Notes: generated from the letters alone by a model not told the origin. Shown: positions 37,001 to 50,642, counted from the first letter of the stretch. The stretch is DNA of 64,000 bases from Amborella trichopoda (GCF_000471905.2 NW_006499617.1:4164636-4228635); one strand, 5' to 3'. A program made the numbers and translations.

Positions 37001-40000
37001 AAGGCGAAAAATCTGGCTCACGCTTCAACACTTGCCCCTTCATGTTTGGTCTCCGTCCACTTTTCAGAGAGTGGCGGAGGCCTGTGGCAGTTTTATTTCC
37101 ATTCACTGGAAGTCCATTGAAACCCTTCCGCTTGGATCTATTCGGCTTCTTGTGGAGGTTCTGGATACAAAGCTCATCCCAGCGTGCGTGGGGATTGAAT
37201 TTGCTAACCTCTTTTACCCTATCTCTCTCTCTTGGTCGGAGGCTTTTCCTCCCTCGGTCAATTTTCTCGACTGCTAGCCTCATCCCGTGGCCTCGCCCTC
37301 TTCTTGGACCACGGTTTCCAAGAACCCTAGCCACCACCAGTGGCGCTGCCGTCACCAGCTCCAAGGCCCCGCTTCCATTTCGGGCCATGCCAGGCCCAGA
37401 CCTCCTGTTCGGCCCCAGCTCTCCACCTTGCTACCATGTGGCGCATCCCTGGTTCCCTCTGTTATAGCGAAAGCCAGTTTGCAGGAGCCACTGTTTGACC
37501 TCGAGCCTACCCACCCTGGCTCTTGCCCCGAAGGCGGCAAGGTAGTTGAACCCTGTCGGTCCCCCCCGGGCTTTCAGGCTCCACCTTCACACCGACCTGG
37601 GTAGGAGGTTATTGTGGATGGTGACCATCCTTTCCCTCCTGGGCTGTCGGGCTGCACCAATTTCCCGGATCCCCCCTTCGATAGGCCTCATCTTGAGAAC
37701 CTCTGCTGACGTTCAAACACCTGTCCCATCCCCTCTGCCCACCCCTGTCCTTTGCTCTGCACGCTTGACACGTGGTCAACAGCCGTGCCCTCCCCTCCCC
37801 AGTCTGCATGGTCACTAGCCTTTTCGCCTGCCTCTGGTTCTTCGGTTGAGACACCTGGCGATCCTCAGCCACCCTCCGCCCCTTCCCCTCCTTCCTGTCC
37901 TTTCACCTGCCGACCCTTCCTCTCACCTTGTTGACACCTCCCCCCTCGCCTCGACACTTGGCCTCTCATAGCTGCTTTCCTCCGTCCCGTTTGCACCTGC
38001 CTCTTCGACAATTGTCCTCTCTTTCCCCACCTTGGGTGAGGCCTCCCTCCGCCCCTTTCAAACCAACCTCTCTCTCCCCTCCTTTCTCCCTCCGGGTTCC
38101 TAGGGGGTCTCTTCTTCCTCTGACCTTGCTCCGACCACTTACCCTCCCTTCTGCCGCTTCCCCTCGGCTGGCCTCCTCCCTTGCCTCCTCCTCCTGCTTC
38201 CCTTTCCCCTTCTGCTAGCAGTGAAGTCGGTCCATCTCTCACCCCTTGGCCCCTCCGCTGCTTTCCTTATCTTTTCTATCGCTAGATCTGCTCTTCGAGG
38301 GTGGTTTTTCCCAGTTTTCCACTGTGTGGAAATCTCTTTCGTTTATGGATTTGGACACCTCCCTACTCCCCTTTGGCATCCTTGCTGTGCACTCTCTTGA
38401 CCCCTCTCCCCTTGACCCGGCCTACCTCTCCTCTCTCCTCGCCCCCTACTTTCCCCAATCCTCGCAACTCGTTCATATCAGCTGGGTCACAACGGTTCAC
38501 TTCCCCTACCCCGCCTCTTATCCCTGCCCGTTCGCAGCTGTCCCCCACCCATACCCCCACCACTACCTGTCACTTTACCACCCACCCCCTTACTTTGGAC
38601 CTCTCAGCACATATGGCGCAACACCTCTTTCTCCTTTTCTTTCTCCCGATGTCTTTGGTGCTTTCCCTCCCCCTTCCTACCTGGGGTACCAGCCAGTCCG
38701 TCCCCTGTAGTTCTCGCTTGGCCCCTCATTGCCTTTGACACGTCGGAGGCCCTTGTTCCTGCAACGTCAGTCGTGCCACCTCCCACTCCCACTTCTGTGG
38801 ACTCGCCACCTCTGCCGCCTAACCTTTACCCTTCTCAATCCCCCCCCCACCCTCGAAACCTTCTTTGGTTTTGCCTTGGTTCCTTTCCTCGCCTGGCTCT
38901 CAGTCGAACAGAGAGTTACCCAGAGACCCTATAACTCTTGCACCATCTCTCCCCCCCTGGCAGCAGCGAAAGCCGAGATGGGGATGGGGACAATAGAATA
39001 GCAAAAAGAACGAAGGAGATGTTCCGGGTAATGGGACGACGGACTTGAAGGCCCGGCGCACCCCTTTTTGCTTGTTGATGCCCAAAGCCGTACCAAGGTG
39101 AGCGTAAAAGGTCAATGGGAACTGCTTAATCTCTTTTCGCAGATCAACTATGACAAAAATGCAGACAGTGCCCTAACTCCTACCACTCCACTGCTTCCAT
39201 CCTCTAGGCGGTCGGATAGGATTGCCTTCTTCGCTGCTCCTCCCTCCATCAATGCAGATTCTCTCTTGGAACATTAGAGGGTTGGGACAGTTCCAAAAGG
39301 GACTCTGTTAGGGACTTCTCTTTCAAATTTCGCCCTGCCATCTTAGCCTTAACTGAGACCAAGCAGTTGGAGCCGAACTCCGGTTAATCCGCAGCGTGTG
39401 GGGTCGAAGACCTTGCCAATGGGTTACCTTACCGGCGGAAGGGGCTTCAGGGGGAATTTAGGTTCTCTGAGACCCAACTGAGCGCCGTCCCTTCGATCCT
39501 CTCACATAGGCTCTTTCTCTGTTACAGTCCTCCTTTCTCGGGTTTTTGATGGTTTTCTTTTCAAATTCTTTTGCTATTTACGGGCCCAACTCTTCCTCTC
39601 TTCGTCCTCTCCTATGGTCTGAATTACATTTTGTTGCTTCCTTACCACACTCTGCGTGGTGTTTGGGTGGTAATTTCAATATCACCAGGTGATCTTACGA
39701 GAGAAACCTCAACCCAAACATATCTCAGGGCATGCTCGATTTTTTCGACTTTGTGTTCCGCCAAGAACTCTTAGACATCCCTCTTCAAGGGAATGGTTAT
39801 ACTTGGTCCAACAACTCTGCTCAACCTTCCCTTGTCAAGCTGGACCTTTCCTTCTCTCGCTGGATTGGGATGCTTCTTTCCCTGGCTCCCATGCTCTCAC
39901 TTTGCCTAAACCCACCTCGGATCATTGGCCCATTATGCTGAATACCTAGGCAATTCGAAGGGGGCTGAAAGCTTTTCACTTCGAACTAGCTTGGTTAGAA

Positions 40001-43000
40001 GAGCTTTTCCTCTCTGGTCTTATCCTTATTTGGTGGTCCTCTTTCTCATCCCAGGTCTCGGGTAGAGCGGGTTTTATGTTTCAAACTAAAGTCCAACTTC
40101 TCAAAAAGTCTCTCATTACTTGGAGCAAATCTCTACTAAGCAACTACTCTCAAACTAAAAACTCCCAGCTCCAATCTATTCAAGTTCTCAATGGGGTAGA
40201 AGAGTCCAGACACCTCTCAGAACCAGAAGCTAACCTTAGAACCCAAACTAAGTTGGACTACCTTTCCACCCTCAAGAAAGAAGAAATCTTCTAGTACCAG
40301 AGATCCAGGGTCAAATGGCTAAAAACAAGGGACCAGAACACTGCCTTCTTCCATCGTATTGCTAACTGCCGTAGAAGAGACAGTTTGATATCCGCTATCA
40401 AGGTGGATAATCGCTACATAGTTCAGCCTGATGAAATAGAATCCGCCATCCTTGTCTACTTCAAGTCTCTCTACACTGCCCTTATGGACCACAAACCAAG
40501 AATGACCTCTCTAGACTTCTTAACTCTTCCTGATCATTGGTCACAGTGGTTGGAATGACCTTTTTTGTAGAGGAAATTGTTGGTGCCGTTGCCCGACTAG
40601 CCAAAGACAGCGCTCCAGGGCCGGATGGTTTCCCGATGGCCCCCTTTAAATCCTTCTTGGGTACTTTTTTACCTGATCTCTGTAGCTTCTTCGATGAATT
40701 CCACCGTAGGGGGATTTTAAATAAAGCGATAAAAGCCACTTTTATCGCTCTTGTTCCCAAAATTGAAGAGGCAGAGGAGCTAAAGGACTTTCGTCCTATT
40801 AGCCTGCTAAACTCTTCATACAAGATTCTGGCTAAGGCCTTGGCATCGAGACTCAAGCATGTCCTCCCTCTGATCATATCCCCATCCAATCTGCCTTCAT
40901 CCAAGATAGGCAGATTCTGGATGGGGCAGTGGTCGCTCATGAGTGCCTCCGCACAAGGCATTTATCCAAGAAACCTGGTTTAATTTTGAAAATCGTCTGC
41001 GAAAAAGTCTATGACCATGTTGATTGGTCATTACTTGATACAATGGCTAGGATGGGTTTCGGTAACATTTGGAGAAAGTGGATGAAAGGATGCAGTTTCC
41101 ACCCCCATTTCTCTATTCTGATCAACAAGAGCCCTAAAGGGTTCTTCCCCTCCTCGAGGGCCTTCGCCAAGGTGACCCCTTGTCCCCCTTTCTCTTCGCA
41201 ATTGTAGCAGATGTTTTCAGCCGGTCTATCTCTCGCCTTTACCAGGAAGGTTTTCTTTCAGCCTTCCATAGTAGCTCACTAGGTCCTTCGGTGTCATATC
41301 TGCAATACGCAGATGATACCTTAGTGTTCCTAGATGCATCTCTACTCGAGATTGAAAACCTTAGGCTCCTCCTCAAATGTTTTGAGACTGCCACTGGCTT
41401 CAAAGTAAACATGGATAAATCTAAGATGATGGGGGTGGGTCTGACAACATAAGAGATCAGAGCCCTTATTCCTTCTTGGGATTGTAAAGTAGAGGACCTC
41501 CCCACTACCTACTTGGGCATACCTTTGGGGCTGGGGAAGCCCAAGAAAAGACAATGGGCTCAGGTTATTGACAGAGTGGATAGGCATCTGGCCGGTTGGA
41601 AAGGGAGGTTTCTTTCCCTGGCTGGCCGTTCAACGCTAGTCAAAGCCACTCTGGCCAATGTCCCGGTTTACTTAATGTCTATCTTCCATATGCCAGCCTC
41701 GGATGCTAACAGGCTGGATCAGCTCATGAGAAAGTTTCTTTGGTCTGGCCAAACGGAAAAAACCAGATACCATCTGATCTCTTGGGACAGAGTCCGTCTA
41801 CCCAAATCCCAAGGTGGCTTCGGTATTAGGGACCTTAGAAAACCAAACCTGGCTTTGCTAGGAAAATGTGGTGGAGATTGGCCACCCAACCCAACTCCCA
41901 CTAGGCGCAGTTTATCTGCTACAAATACAGGATCCCGGTTCACAAGTGGGTGCCTGAGAGGACCTCCCGCAGCAGGGCCTCTAGGCTGGCAGGCCTTTGC
42001 ATCCTCTCTTGCCCTTTTCAACCAATCTATCCGTTTCCATCCTAAAGAAGGCACGAGAGTGCATTTTTGGTCCGACCTTTGGATTGGACATTCCCCTCTT
42101 AGGGACCTTTTCCCCTCTCTCTTTCACCTATGTTCCAACAAATAGTCCACCATAGCTGATGAAATGGTTCTTTCAGGGGGTCGTAGGTCTTGGAATCCCT
42201 CTTTCAAGAGAAACCTAACTGAAGAGGAGACCTCACTCTTCGTTTCTCTGTCTATTACCCTACACCCAATCTTCTTATCTCCATCAGGGATTGATTCTCT
42301 GGTTTGGACCCTCTCCCCATCCGGTAAGTTCTCAGTTGCCTCTTTCTACAACAAACTTATTCAACCCCCTACTTACCCGTTGAACCCCATTTCTATTCTT
42401 TCCAAAGTCTGGTCAACCTTAGCCCCTCCAAAAGTCCAAACGTTCAATTGGATAGCTTGCTGCCAACGGGCTCTCATAGTCGACCAGCTTAAAAAAAGAG
42501 GCCTTCCACTTCCTAACAGATGCGCTTTGTGCCTACAAGAGGAAGAGACAAACCCTCACCTTTTCCAACATTGCAGCCAGGCTTTCGATCTATGGAGCCG
42601 TATTCTTCAGCTGTTCCATATTCAATGGGTCCTCCCACCCTCGGTTATGGCACTCACATCCTCCTATTCTGGTTCCCATTGGCCAAAGGCCGGTAGAACT
42701 TTATGGAAGTCAACAATCGCTGCCACCACATGGATCATATGGATAGAAAGGAATGGAGGGTGTTCCAAGGCCACAAAAACGATGTTCCTGTGCTCTTCCA
42801 TAAGGTTAATTCCCTAGTAACCTTTTGGGCTTCTACCCACAGAGACTTTGTAGGGATTCCCTCTAACACTTTACTCAGTCAGTGGGAGAATATCATGCAC
42901 CTCCATTCTCACAAGATTCAAAGACCTTACAACCGGCAGGCCCCTCCAAAAAATGCAGTCAAACTCAACTTTGATGGTTGTTCGTTGGGGAACCCAGGGC

Positions 43001-46000
43001 CTTCAGGGGCACGAGGGGCATTTCGTGATCACAATAGCAATATCCTTCTCACCTACTCGGAAATGTGGGACAAGGAGATTCCCAGTTCGTTGAAGCCTTG
43101 GCTCTTCTGTTAGGCCTCAAAAGATTCAACTCCTCACGGGGTCAAATTTTGGTTGTGGAAGGAGACGCCCAAAACATCATCTCTTGAGCAGCAAGCACCT
43201 CCCCCCCTCCTTGGTACCTCTCAAGGATTTTGACGAAATCCACCACGTATGCAGGGATATCAACGTCTTATGGAGGCATACTTGGCGGACATCGAGAGAG
43301 CTCGCGGATCTTCTAGCTAAAGACGAAGCACGTGCATTTGTGGAAGACCCCGACCGGTCCATCTCCTTTTTTGCTCTGAACCACAGAGGGCTCCCAAACC
43401 TATAGTTAGCCTACTCTTTTTCTTGTACTCGAGCGTTCTTATAAGCCCCTTTTTTTTCTACACTATAATTTTTGTACTTCGGCAGTAGACTAGGCCATTT
43501 TTGTATAGGGTCTTGGGACCTATTTTTTGACCGCCCGTCTCGTGGGTACTCGAGTCCTCTCTTTCCTCCACTTGTACCCACTCTTACAACAATACAATGT
43601 CAACTTTATCAAATTTTTTTTTTTTTAATTGGATATGGATTATGGACCAACTTATGGTTATGCTTATGGAGTGTGTATAATGTGTAGTATACTTTGAATT
43701 CTGATGTGCTCTAAATACTTAATTCTTATATTTTATATAATATACAACTGTAGAATCCATTTTGGGTTCAACTGGGCCGCTCATGTTCTGGGCACCCGCC
43801 TAGGCGCTGGGCGGCTTCGACCCGCCTGTCACTTTTTGAAACACTGATTGCAATCATTTTGCAATAAAATCCCTTGATTTGGGTGCCGAATGATCACATT
43901 CCCAATTGGGGAGGTGGTTGGAAAATGGAATTCCGGCCGCCAAAAAATGTGTCTTCATTCGAGCTTTAATAGAGCACATTCCCAGTCACCATTTCTAACG
44001 AATGAGTACTCAAATGAAGCTTTCAGAGCTGAGGTCGCAACGGACTTGGCCTTGAGGTTGTGGGAGTCTGGAATTTCAAGATATGAGCATTGGAGCAAGG
44101 AGATATATTGTTGAAATTTTTTGTATTTTCATGGTTTTTGGTGACCTTCTCTCTAGGATTTCTCCCTTTCTGTGAGCTCCCATGGTGCATGCTACCCACT
44201 AAATCGTAGAACTTTATGAGGGGAACAACATACTCGAATTTGAGATCCATCCGCTTTAAGACGAAAGAGATTCAAGCTTCCAAAGTTCCTTTTTTTACAA
44301 AAAAATTATTATTAGAAATATTAACTGGTTCAAATGGATCAAGTGAATAGTAAAAACCTTACTATTTTTGAGAAATACAACCTAGGAAGGTCGGATTGAG
44401 ATGAAATTCAGCATGATGACTGTTCTCGGCCTCTCAAATCCATTGGCGGTAGTCTCATAGTCATTGGAAGTTTCTAGAGTAGAGTTCCAGCTATGGTGTA
44501 CCGTAACATATTAGAAACTTGCCAATTTTAGCAGGTACGACCTAAGAAGGTCAGATTGGATTGAAACTTGGCACAATGACTGTTCTCGGCCTCCCAAATC
44601 CATTGGTGGTGGTCTCATAGTTATTGGAAGTCTCTAGAGTAGAGTTCAAGCTATGGTGCACTGTAGCATGATATGAACTTGGGTTGAAAACCGATTGTAC
44701 CTGTTTCTTTGATTTGCATACGAATTTACCAAAACTTGGAGGGGGTTCTCTGATCACCATGGGAGACTTGTGTGCTTGATTTGGAGGTGAAATGACATTG
44801 CTATCAAGGCTCTCAAGAATAAGGCTTATTCAGTCAAGGTTTCCCTGTCTTTAGGCATTTTTGGTACCTGTGGGTCTAGGTCGCCACTGGCTTCTCCATT
44901 ATTTGCACAGGGGATACAAACATGTCAAAAATACCCTACAACAATGTATACGAGGCAAAGACTATTTTCACACTAGACTACTACTACAATAGACTACTTA
45001 ATACTATATAGAATAGAATAGAATACTACTACAATAGAAAACAATAGACTGGGCATTGGAGTGGGGAGATATATTGCTGGAATTTCCTACATTTTCATGG
45101 TTTTTAGCAATTTTCTTTCTTGGATTTCTCCCTATCCATGGGCTCCCATGGTGCGTGCCACCCAACGAATCGTAGAACTTGGGAAGGGGAACAACATACC
45201 CGAATTTGGGATCCATCTGCTTAAGACGAGGGAGATTCAAGCTTCCAAAGTTTGCTATTTTTGCAAAAACAAAGTTACTATAAATAGTAACTGGTTCAAA
45301 TAGATCAAGTGAACAATTACAATCTTATTATTTTTGGAAAGTACGACCAAGGAAGGTCAGATTGAGCTGAAAGTTGGCATGGTGAATGTTCTCAGCCTCT
45401 TGAATCCATTGGCGGTGGTCCCATAGTCATTGGAAGTCTCTAGAGTAGAGTTCCAGCTATGGTGTACCGTAACATACTAGAAATTTGTCATTTTTAGTAG
45501 GTACGACCTAGGAAGGTTAGATTAGGTTGAAACTTGGTACAATGACTGTTCTCGACCTCTTGAATCCATTGGAGGTCTCTAGGGTAGAGTTTCAGTTATG
45601 GTGCACTGTAGAATGATAGGAACTTGGGCCGAAAACCGATTGTACCTGTTTCTTCCATTTGCATCCGAATTGACCGAAATTTGGAGGGGATTCTTGGATC
45701 ATCATGGGAAACGCATGTGCTTAATTTGGAGGTGAAATGGAATTGCTATAATGGTTCTCAAGAATAAGGCTTATTTGCTCAGGGTTTCCGTAGTCGTTAG
45801 GCCTTTTTGGTACCTGCGGGTCTAGGTCGCCACTGGCTTCTCCATTATTCGCACCGGGGGTACAAGCATGTCAAAAATACCCTATAACATATATATTTGA
45901 TATGCTATCAACTATTTAGATTGTTGTTCACCCAAAAAAAAAAAACTATTTGGATTATTTTCCCATTTTTTAGTTTGGGTCTTTGGGAAAGCAATTCAAT

Positions 46001-48784
46001 AGAAAAAGTCCATTGCTCCCAACCCGAATGAATATTTACTGTTTAGAGTTGTGTATGCTATGTTTGATTTGTACCTCTGACTTTTTAGCAATATATTTTA
46101 TACAAAACTTATTAAATAAAAAAATGTGAATTCTGTATACAATAAAAGACCGGGGGAGTGGTAGGGGGTCCAACAATCTGCAAGGATTTGATCCTCCACC
46201 CAATGCAGGCTGCCTTTGTGTCTGGGGTGCCGGCCTAGGTGGCCTAGACCCTTGGTCGCCTAGGCAGCCGCATCTGCTTTCTTGAACATTGGATGAGATG
46301 GAATCGGTATTTGCTTATGAGGTGACTCATTCGGATGATGATAACGATATGTACATGTGGCACATGAGGTTGGGTGAGGGCAAGATTGATGAGAAACGGC
46401 TTTTGGAAAAATGTAGAAGGGAATCTTTTGAAAATGTGAGCCATGCGTACAAGGCAAACTTAGTAAGAAACAGTTTTTGAAAACTATGAGAGCAATTGGC
46501 ATTTTCGATGTTGTCCACTTTGACATTGTGGTTTAATGAATTGGCCACATGATGTCAGAAGAGATACCTTATTACTTTTCTAGATGACCGTTCATGTTTG
46601 GGGCATGTTTATTACTTAAGATTAAATTTGATGCAGTAGAAACTTTTAAGGAGTTTTAATGCTTAGGTGGAAAATCATCCTGCTAGGAAAATTATTGTCC
46701 TTTGGTCTGATATGGGATGCAAGTATTCATCTCAATTGCTGGAGTTCTCACACAGAATGGTAATTTCACCAATTCACCATGCCATGCACATTCGAACAGA
46801 ATTGGTTGACGAAGAGACAAAACGGGAAAGAAGTGGAAATGGTGAGGAGTATGATGGGGTATGCTAAGCTCATCCTAGACTTTTGGGGTGAGGCAGCTCT
46901 TCAAGGAGAGAATGTCCTGAACATGATTTCCATGAAAGCAGTACCTTGGATGCACCATGAGTTGTTCACTCGTTGTGTTCCATCCCTTATCACCTGAAAG
47001 TGTGAGGGTGATCAACTCATGCATTGAGACCTTCTCAGAATAGGTCAAACCTGGATCCCAAAACAGTGAAATGCATTTTTTTTTTCTTTCTTTTTGGTAT
47101 GTCCAACATGGGAAATGTTTTAGATCCTGTGGTGGTGATTGATTCTAAAGACACCCACCTTTTCGGTGATGAATTCCTTGAAACTACACATGGCCAAAAG
47201 GGCAGATTTTCATGAAATGAGTGACAATGAGATTGAGATTCGAGTCCATAAACCACAAGCTCTTAGAGAAGCTAAAGGATTAGGCACCTGCCTGAATTCT
47301 TTACCATCCTAGGAGGATATTAGCAAAAGGAACCAGATGGGCCTAATGATGATTTCTCAACCTAATAGGAAATCTCAGAAAGACTAGATAATGACTTGTG
47401 TTTGGCCGCTATGGATGAGGTAATGCACTCAACAGAATGGAATGGTGTCTGGCACCTGGTAACATGAAGTGGTCTTGTTTCCGGATGATGGGAAACCCAT
47501 AGGCTATATATGGATGTTCAAAAGGAAATTGAACTTTGACGGGCAAATAGAGAAATATATGGCTAGACCGCTAACAAAAGATTTCACCCAAAATGCAGGG
47601 ATAGACTATGATAAGACTTCAACTCTTGTAGCCAACTTCGTATCTATTCAATTTCTGATCTCCATGATGAGTTACTTTGATTTTGCAGTTCACTAATGAA
47701 CATGAAAACGACACTTCTAAATGGAGAACTAGAAGAGAGAATATATATGAAATAGTGTGAATAATGGGAGGGAAGATCATCGATGATTTGGTTAGAAGTT
47801 TGTAAGCAGTTGGATTTAACTAGTCAAGAGTCCTAATTTGATTAGGATTGTGTGTAGTTAATAAAATTTATTGAATACAAGTCCTTGTTGCATTAGGAAT
47901 TTAAATAAAAAATTATTAAATAGGCGTCCTTGTTGGATTAGGATTGTGTTTAACACGATAGAGTTCTATCGCTATTTGGGTTTGAAGAAGTCATCGAATA
48001 AGATTATAGTTACTTGTAGCATTAGTCTTCTAGTAAGACTTGTCTTCTTAGTTATTTGAGAGTTATTTGTAGGATTAATAAGACTTGTCTTCTTAGTTAT
48101 TTGATAGTTATTTGTAGGATTAATAAGACTCTTCTTAGTTACTTTAGAGTGTTTACGAGCGGAATGATCATGAGATAAAAAAATACACCCTGAACACAGA
48201 AAAACACATGGGCGCTTCGAGAAACAAACTTTTGCTCGATGTACATCATACGCCCACCAACATAAGGTTGCAAAAAGAACACCATGGAAGATAACATAAG
48301 AGAACACTAGAGATAGAAAGAACATTTTCTTTCATTCATTCATCTGTTCTCAAAGTAACCCACTCGATATATATAGAACTATATTTATATATGGGAAAAT
48401 TTTATATAGAGCCGATGCTCTAAACAATCAAATTCGAGCCTACCTCAAAAATTTCACTAGAAGAGGTTGTTTTGATGCCCAAATATCCTCAAATTGATCA
48501 TCTCGACATCAAGAAACTTGGACATGAGAAAAAAATAGATTTCAACTTTTGAAAATAGTGTACTTTGTAACACATTTTTGGATTGCCAATTTTCAGGATT
48601 TTCAAGTTTTCATAGATCTCTCGATCTATGCTATTTTTTAAGCTTTAAACTTTATAAATAAAGATGAAAATATATTCTAAGGCTATCAAAAAGATTTCCA
48701 GTATTGAAACCACATTTCTTGACACTATTTGAAGGTAGGCTCTAATTTGATTGTTTAGAGCCTAGGCTCTATACAAACCATACC

Positions 48785-48821
<37 letters not shown>

Positions 48822-49057
48822 TGCGCGACGCGACACACACATTACGTTAACGTAAACGAAACTAACGTTACTTAACGTAAGAACGTAACTTACTTACGTA
48901 ACGTAACGTAACTAACTTAANNNNNNNNNNNNNNNNNNNNAATTACCTACGTATTAGTAAACCAACACTTTACTTAGTACACTACTTAGTAAGGTAGGTA
49001 CGTCTACTTTAGTAGTTAGTTTAGTAGACTACGTACGTCTATACAACCACTACCTTA

Positions 49058-49091
<34 letters not shown>

Positions 49092-50597
49092 TGCGCACGC
49101 GCACACACATGTTACTAAGAAACAAGTCTTACTAGAAGACTATTCGTACAAGTAACTCTAAAATAACTAAGAGGGCAAGTTTTACTAGAAGACTAATCAA
49201 GTAATTCTAATCTTTACCAATGAAATTTTTAAAACCAAATAGAAGTTGAACTCTATTATGTTAAACACAATCGAAATCTGACTAGGACTTTAGTTCTCAA
49301 TTTTTATTTAAGCGCATTCCTAATCCATTTAGGACTCTTATTAATTTTTTTAAGTAAACAAAATCCTAATCCAATTAGGACCCTCGACTACCAATCCTAC
49401 TACTTACGGACTTCTAACCAAATCAGCGACGATCTTCAAGACTCCCCCACAGCGCTGTGATTCTCTTCTTGTGACTCTAAGTCGTCCGTTGAACTTTGCA
49501 ACGCTGTGATTCTCTTCTTGTGACTCCAAGTCGTCCCTTGAACTTTGCAAACTTCAGAAAATGCAAACCTTTTATGAGCCCTTTCATAGTTTGCTCATCT
49601 GTTGCCACAACTAAAAGGTTGATGTATCCAGTCAGTACTTCTTTCCGAATGAAGTGGGAGAGAGAACTTAGCGTGCAAATTGCATAGATCCATGTAGGGC
49701 CTAAAACAAGCCTCGTGGTTGAACTTGAAGTTTCATGAAGCCTTGGCACAGTTTGGCTCACTCTAAATGAAGAAGATTATTGTGTATATGTCAAGGTTAG
49801 TGGGAGATATGTTGTGTGACATGTCGATTGTTAGCAACTTGTTAGCTCTCGTAAATGAAAAAGAAAATGCTTTTTGTCTCGAAATTTAAAATGAAGGACC
49901 TTAGTGAGGCCTTGTATATAGTGGAGATCAAGATAATATGCTGTGCACACCATTTACTTCTCACAAGCCTCATATTTTAGAAACTAGAAAGGTTCTTGAA
50001 AGTTTTCCATGGAAAATTGCAAACTTGTGATTTCTTCAGTGGAGAATAGAGTCAAAGTGAGTTGAGCTGTGTCTCCAAGGGGGAAAGCTTAGTTCAAGTA
50101 TACGGAGAAGGTGCTATATGTTAGTACAGTTGGATCTTTATGTATATGATACTAGGCACCCAACCCATGTTTTTCCGTGAGTCTGGTGAGAAAATACCAA
50201 AGCAGCTTGAGGCCTGACTGCTAGAAATTAGTGAAGAGAATCCTATGTTACACCCCAAAAGTACCGAATACTACATGTGTTACGGGGAACTGATGTGTGC
50301 GCAGAAGGTTCGTAGAATGCAGATTATTCCGGTGATCACATTGGAGTAGGATCATTGGATTGATTCCCACAAGGCAAGCTTCTTATGTGAAATGTGTATA
50401 ATATGTTCTGTCATCATAAGGACTGGATTAGATTGGTTGGTCAGACTGGTTGAACCGGGAACTGGCCTAGTTTGTTCGGCCTAACCCAACATTGGAAATT
50501 GATCAACACTGATTAAAACTCCTTTCAAAATGGCAGGGCAGACTAGTCTGGTATAATTTTCTTCCCAATTTTTTCTACTTTTTATTTTCGTCTATTT

Positions 50598-50642
<45 letters not shown>

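Larger units (their letters stand above)
36335..43622 (+). mobile_element. LINE copy 2: full-length L1-type LINE with RNase H, 7.3 kb, inside the hAT
   Basis: Flanked by aattggatat at 36325-36334 and 43627-43636, with a T-tract before each copy (4 T on the left, 13 T on the right). The element has the same order as copy 1 and clear sequence relationship throughout. It sits just 3' of the outer hAT transposase stop codon, in the same orientation as transposase and host gene. The tail is only AAA before the T-tract, which probably belongs to the duplicated target. Several stops and shifts. Confidence 0.87.
31408..43846 (+). mobile_element. hAT transposon (outer), interrupted by a second hAT and a LINE
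   Basis: The left end reads cagtgttccaaaaagcg and the right end reads ctttttgaaacactg, a CAGTG-type hAT inverted repeat. Subterminal regions at both ends are GC-rich with gcctaggcg motifs. The flanking 8-mers aatgcgat (31400-31407) and attgcaat (43847-43854) agree at six of eight positions. The left foldback arm (30090-30130) preserves the uninterrupted target. Removing the inner hAT (34233-36194) and the LINE (36335-43622) leaves about 3.2 kb with one transposase gene on the + strand. Confidence 0.88.
46290..50240 (+). mobile_element. Ty1/copia retrotransposon fossil, interrupted
   Basis: Broken remains of a copia-type pol region in the + orientation. Parts in order: integrase zinc-binding and core segments (about 46290-47010), the N-terminal part of the reverse transcriptase (about 47480-47760), and after a large insertion the C-terminal part of the reverse transcriptase and its downstream region (about 49690-50240). 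No intact LTR pair could be assigned with confidence. It carries many breaks and looks old. It lies within intron 10. Confidence 0.7.

Noticed and set aside
28898-45046. Foldback arms interpreted as LTRs of one retrotransposon
   Set aside because: They are inverted, not direct, and no primer site, polypurine tract or pol was found between them; the family is left open.
49477-49761. 94-codon minus-strand open frame
   Set aside because: It spans the junction between a local duplication and the copia fossil and shows no convincing domain.
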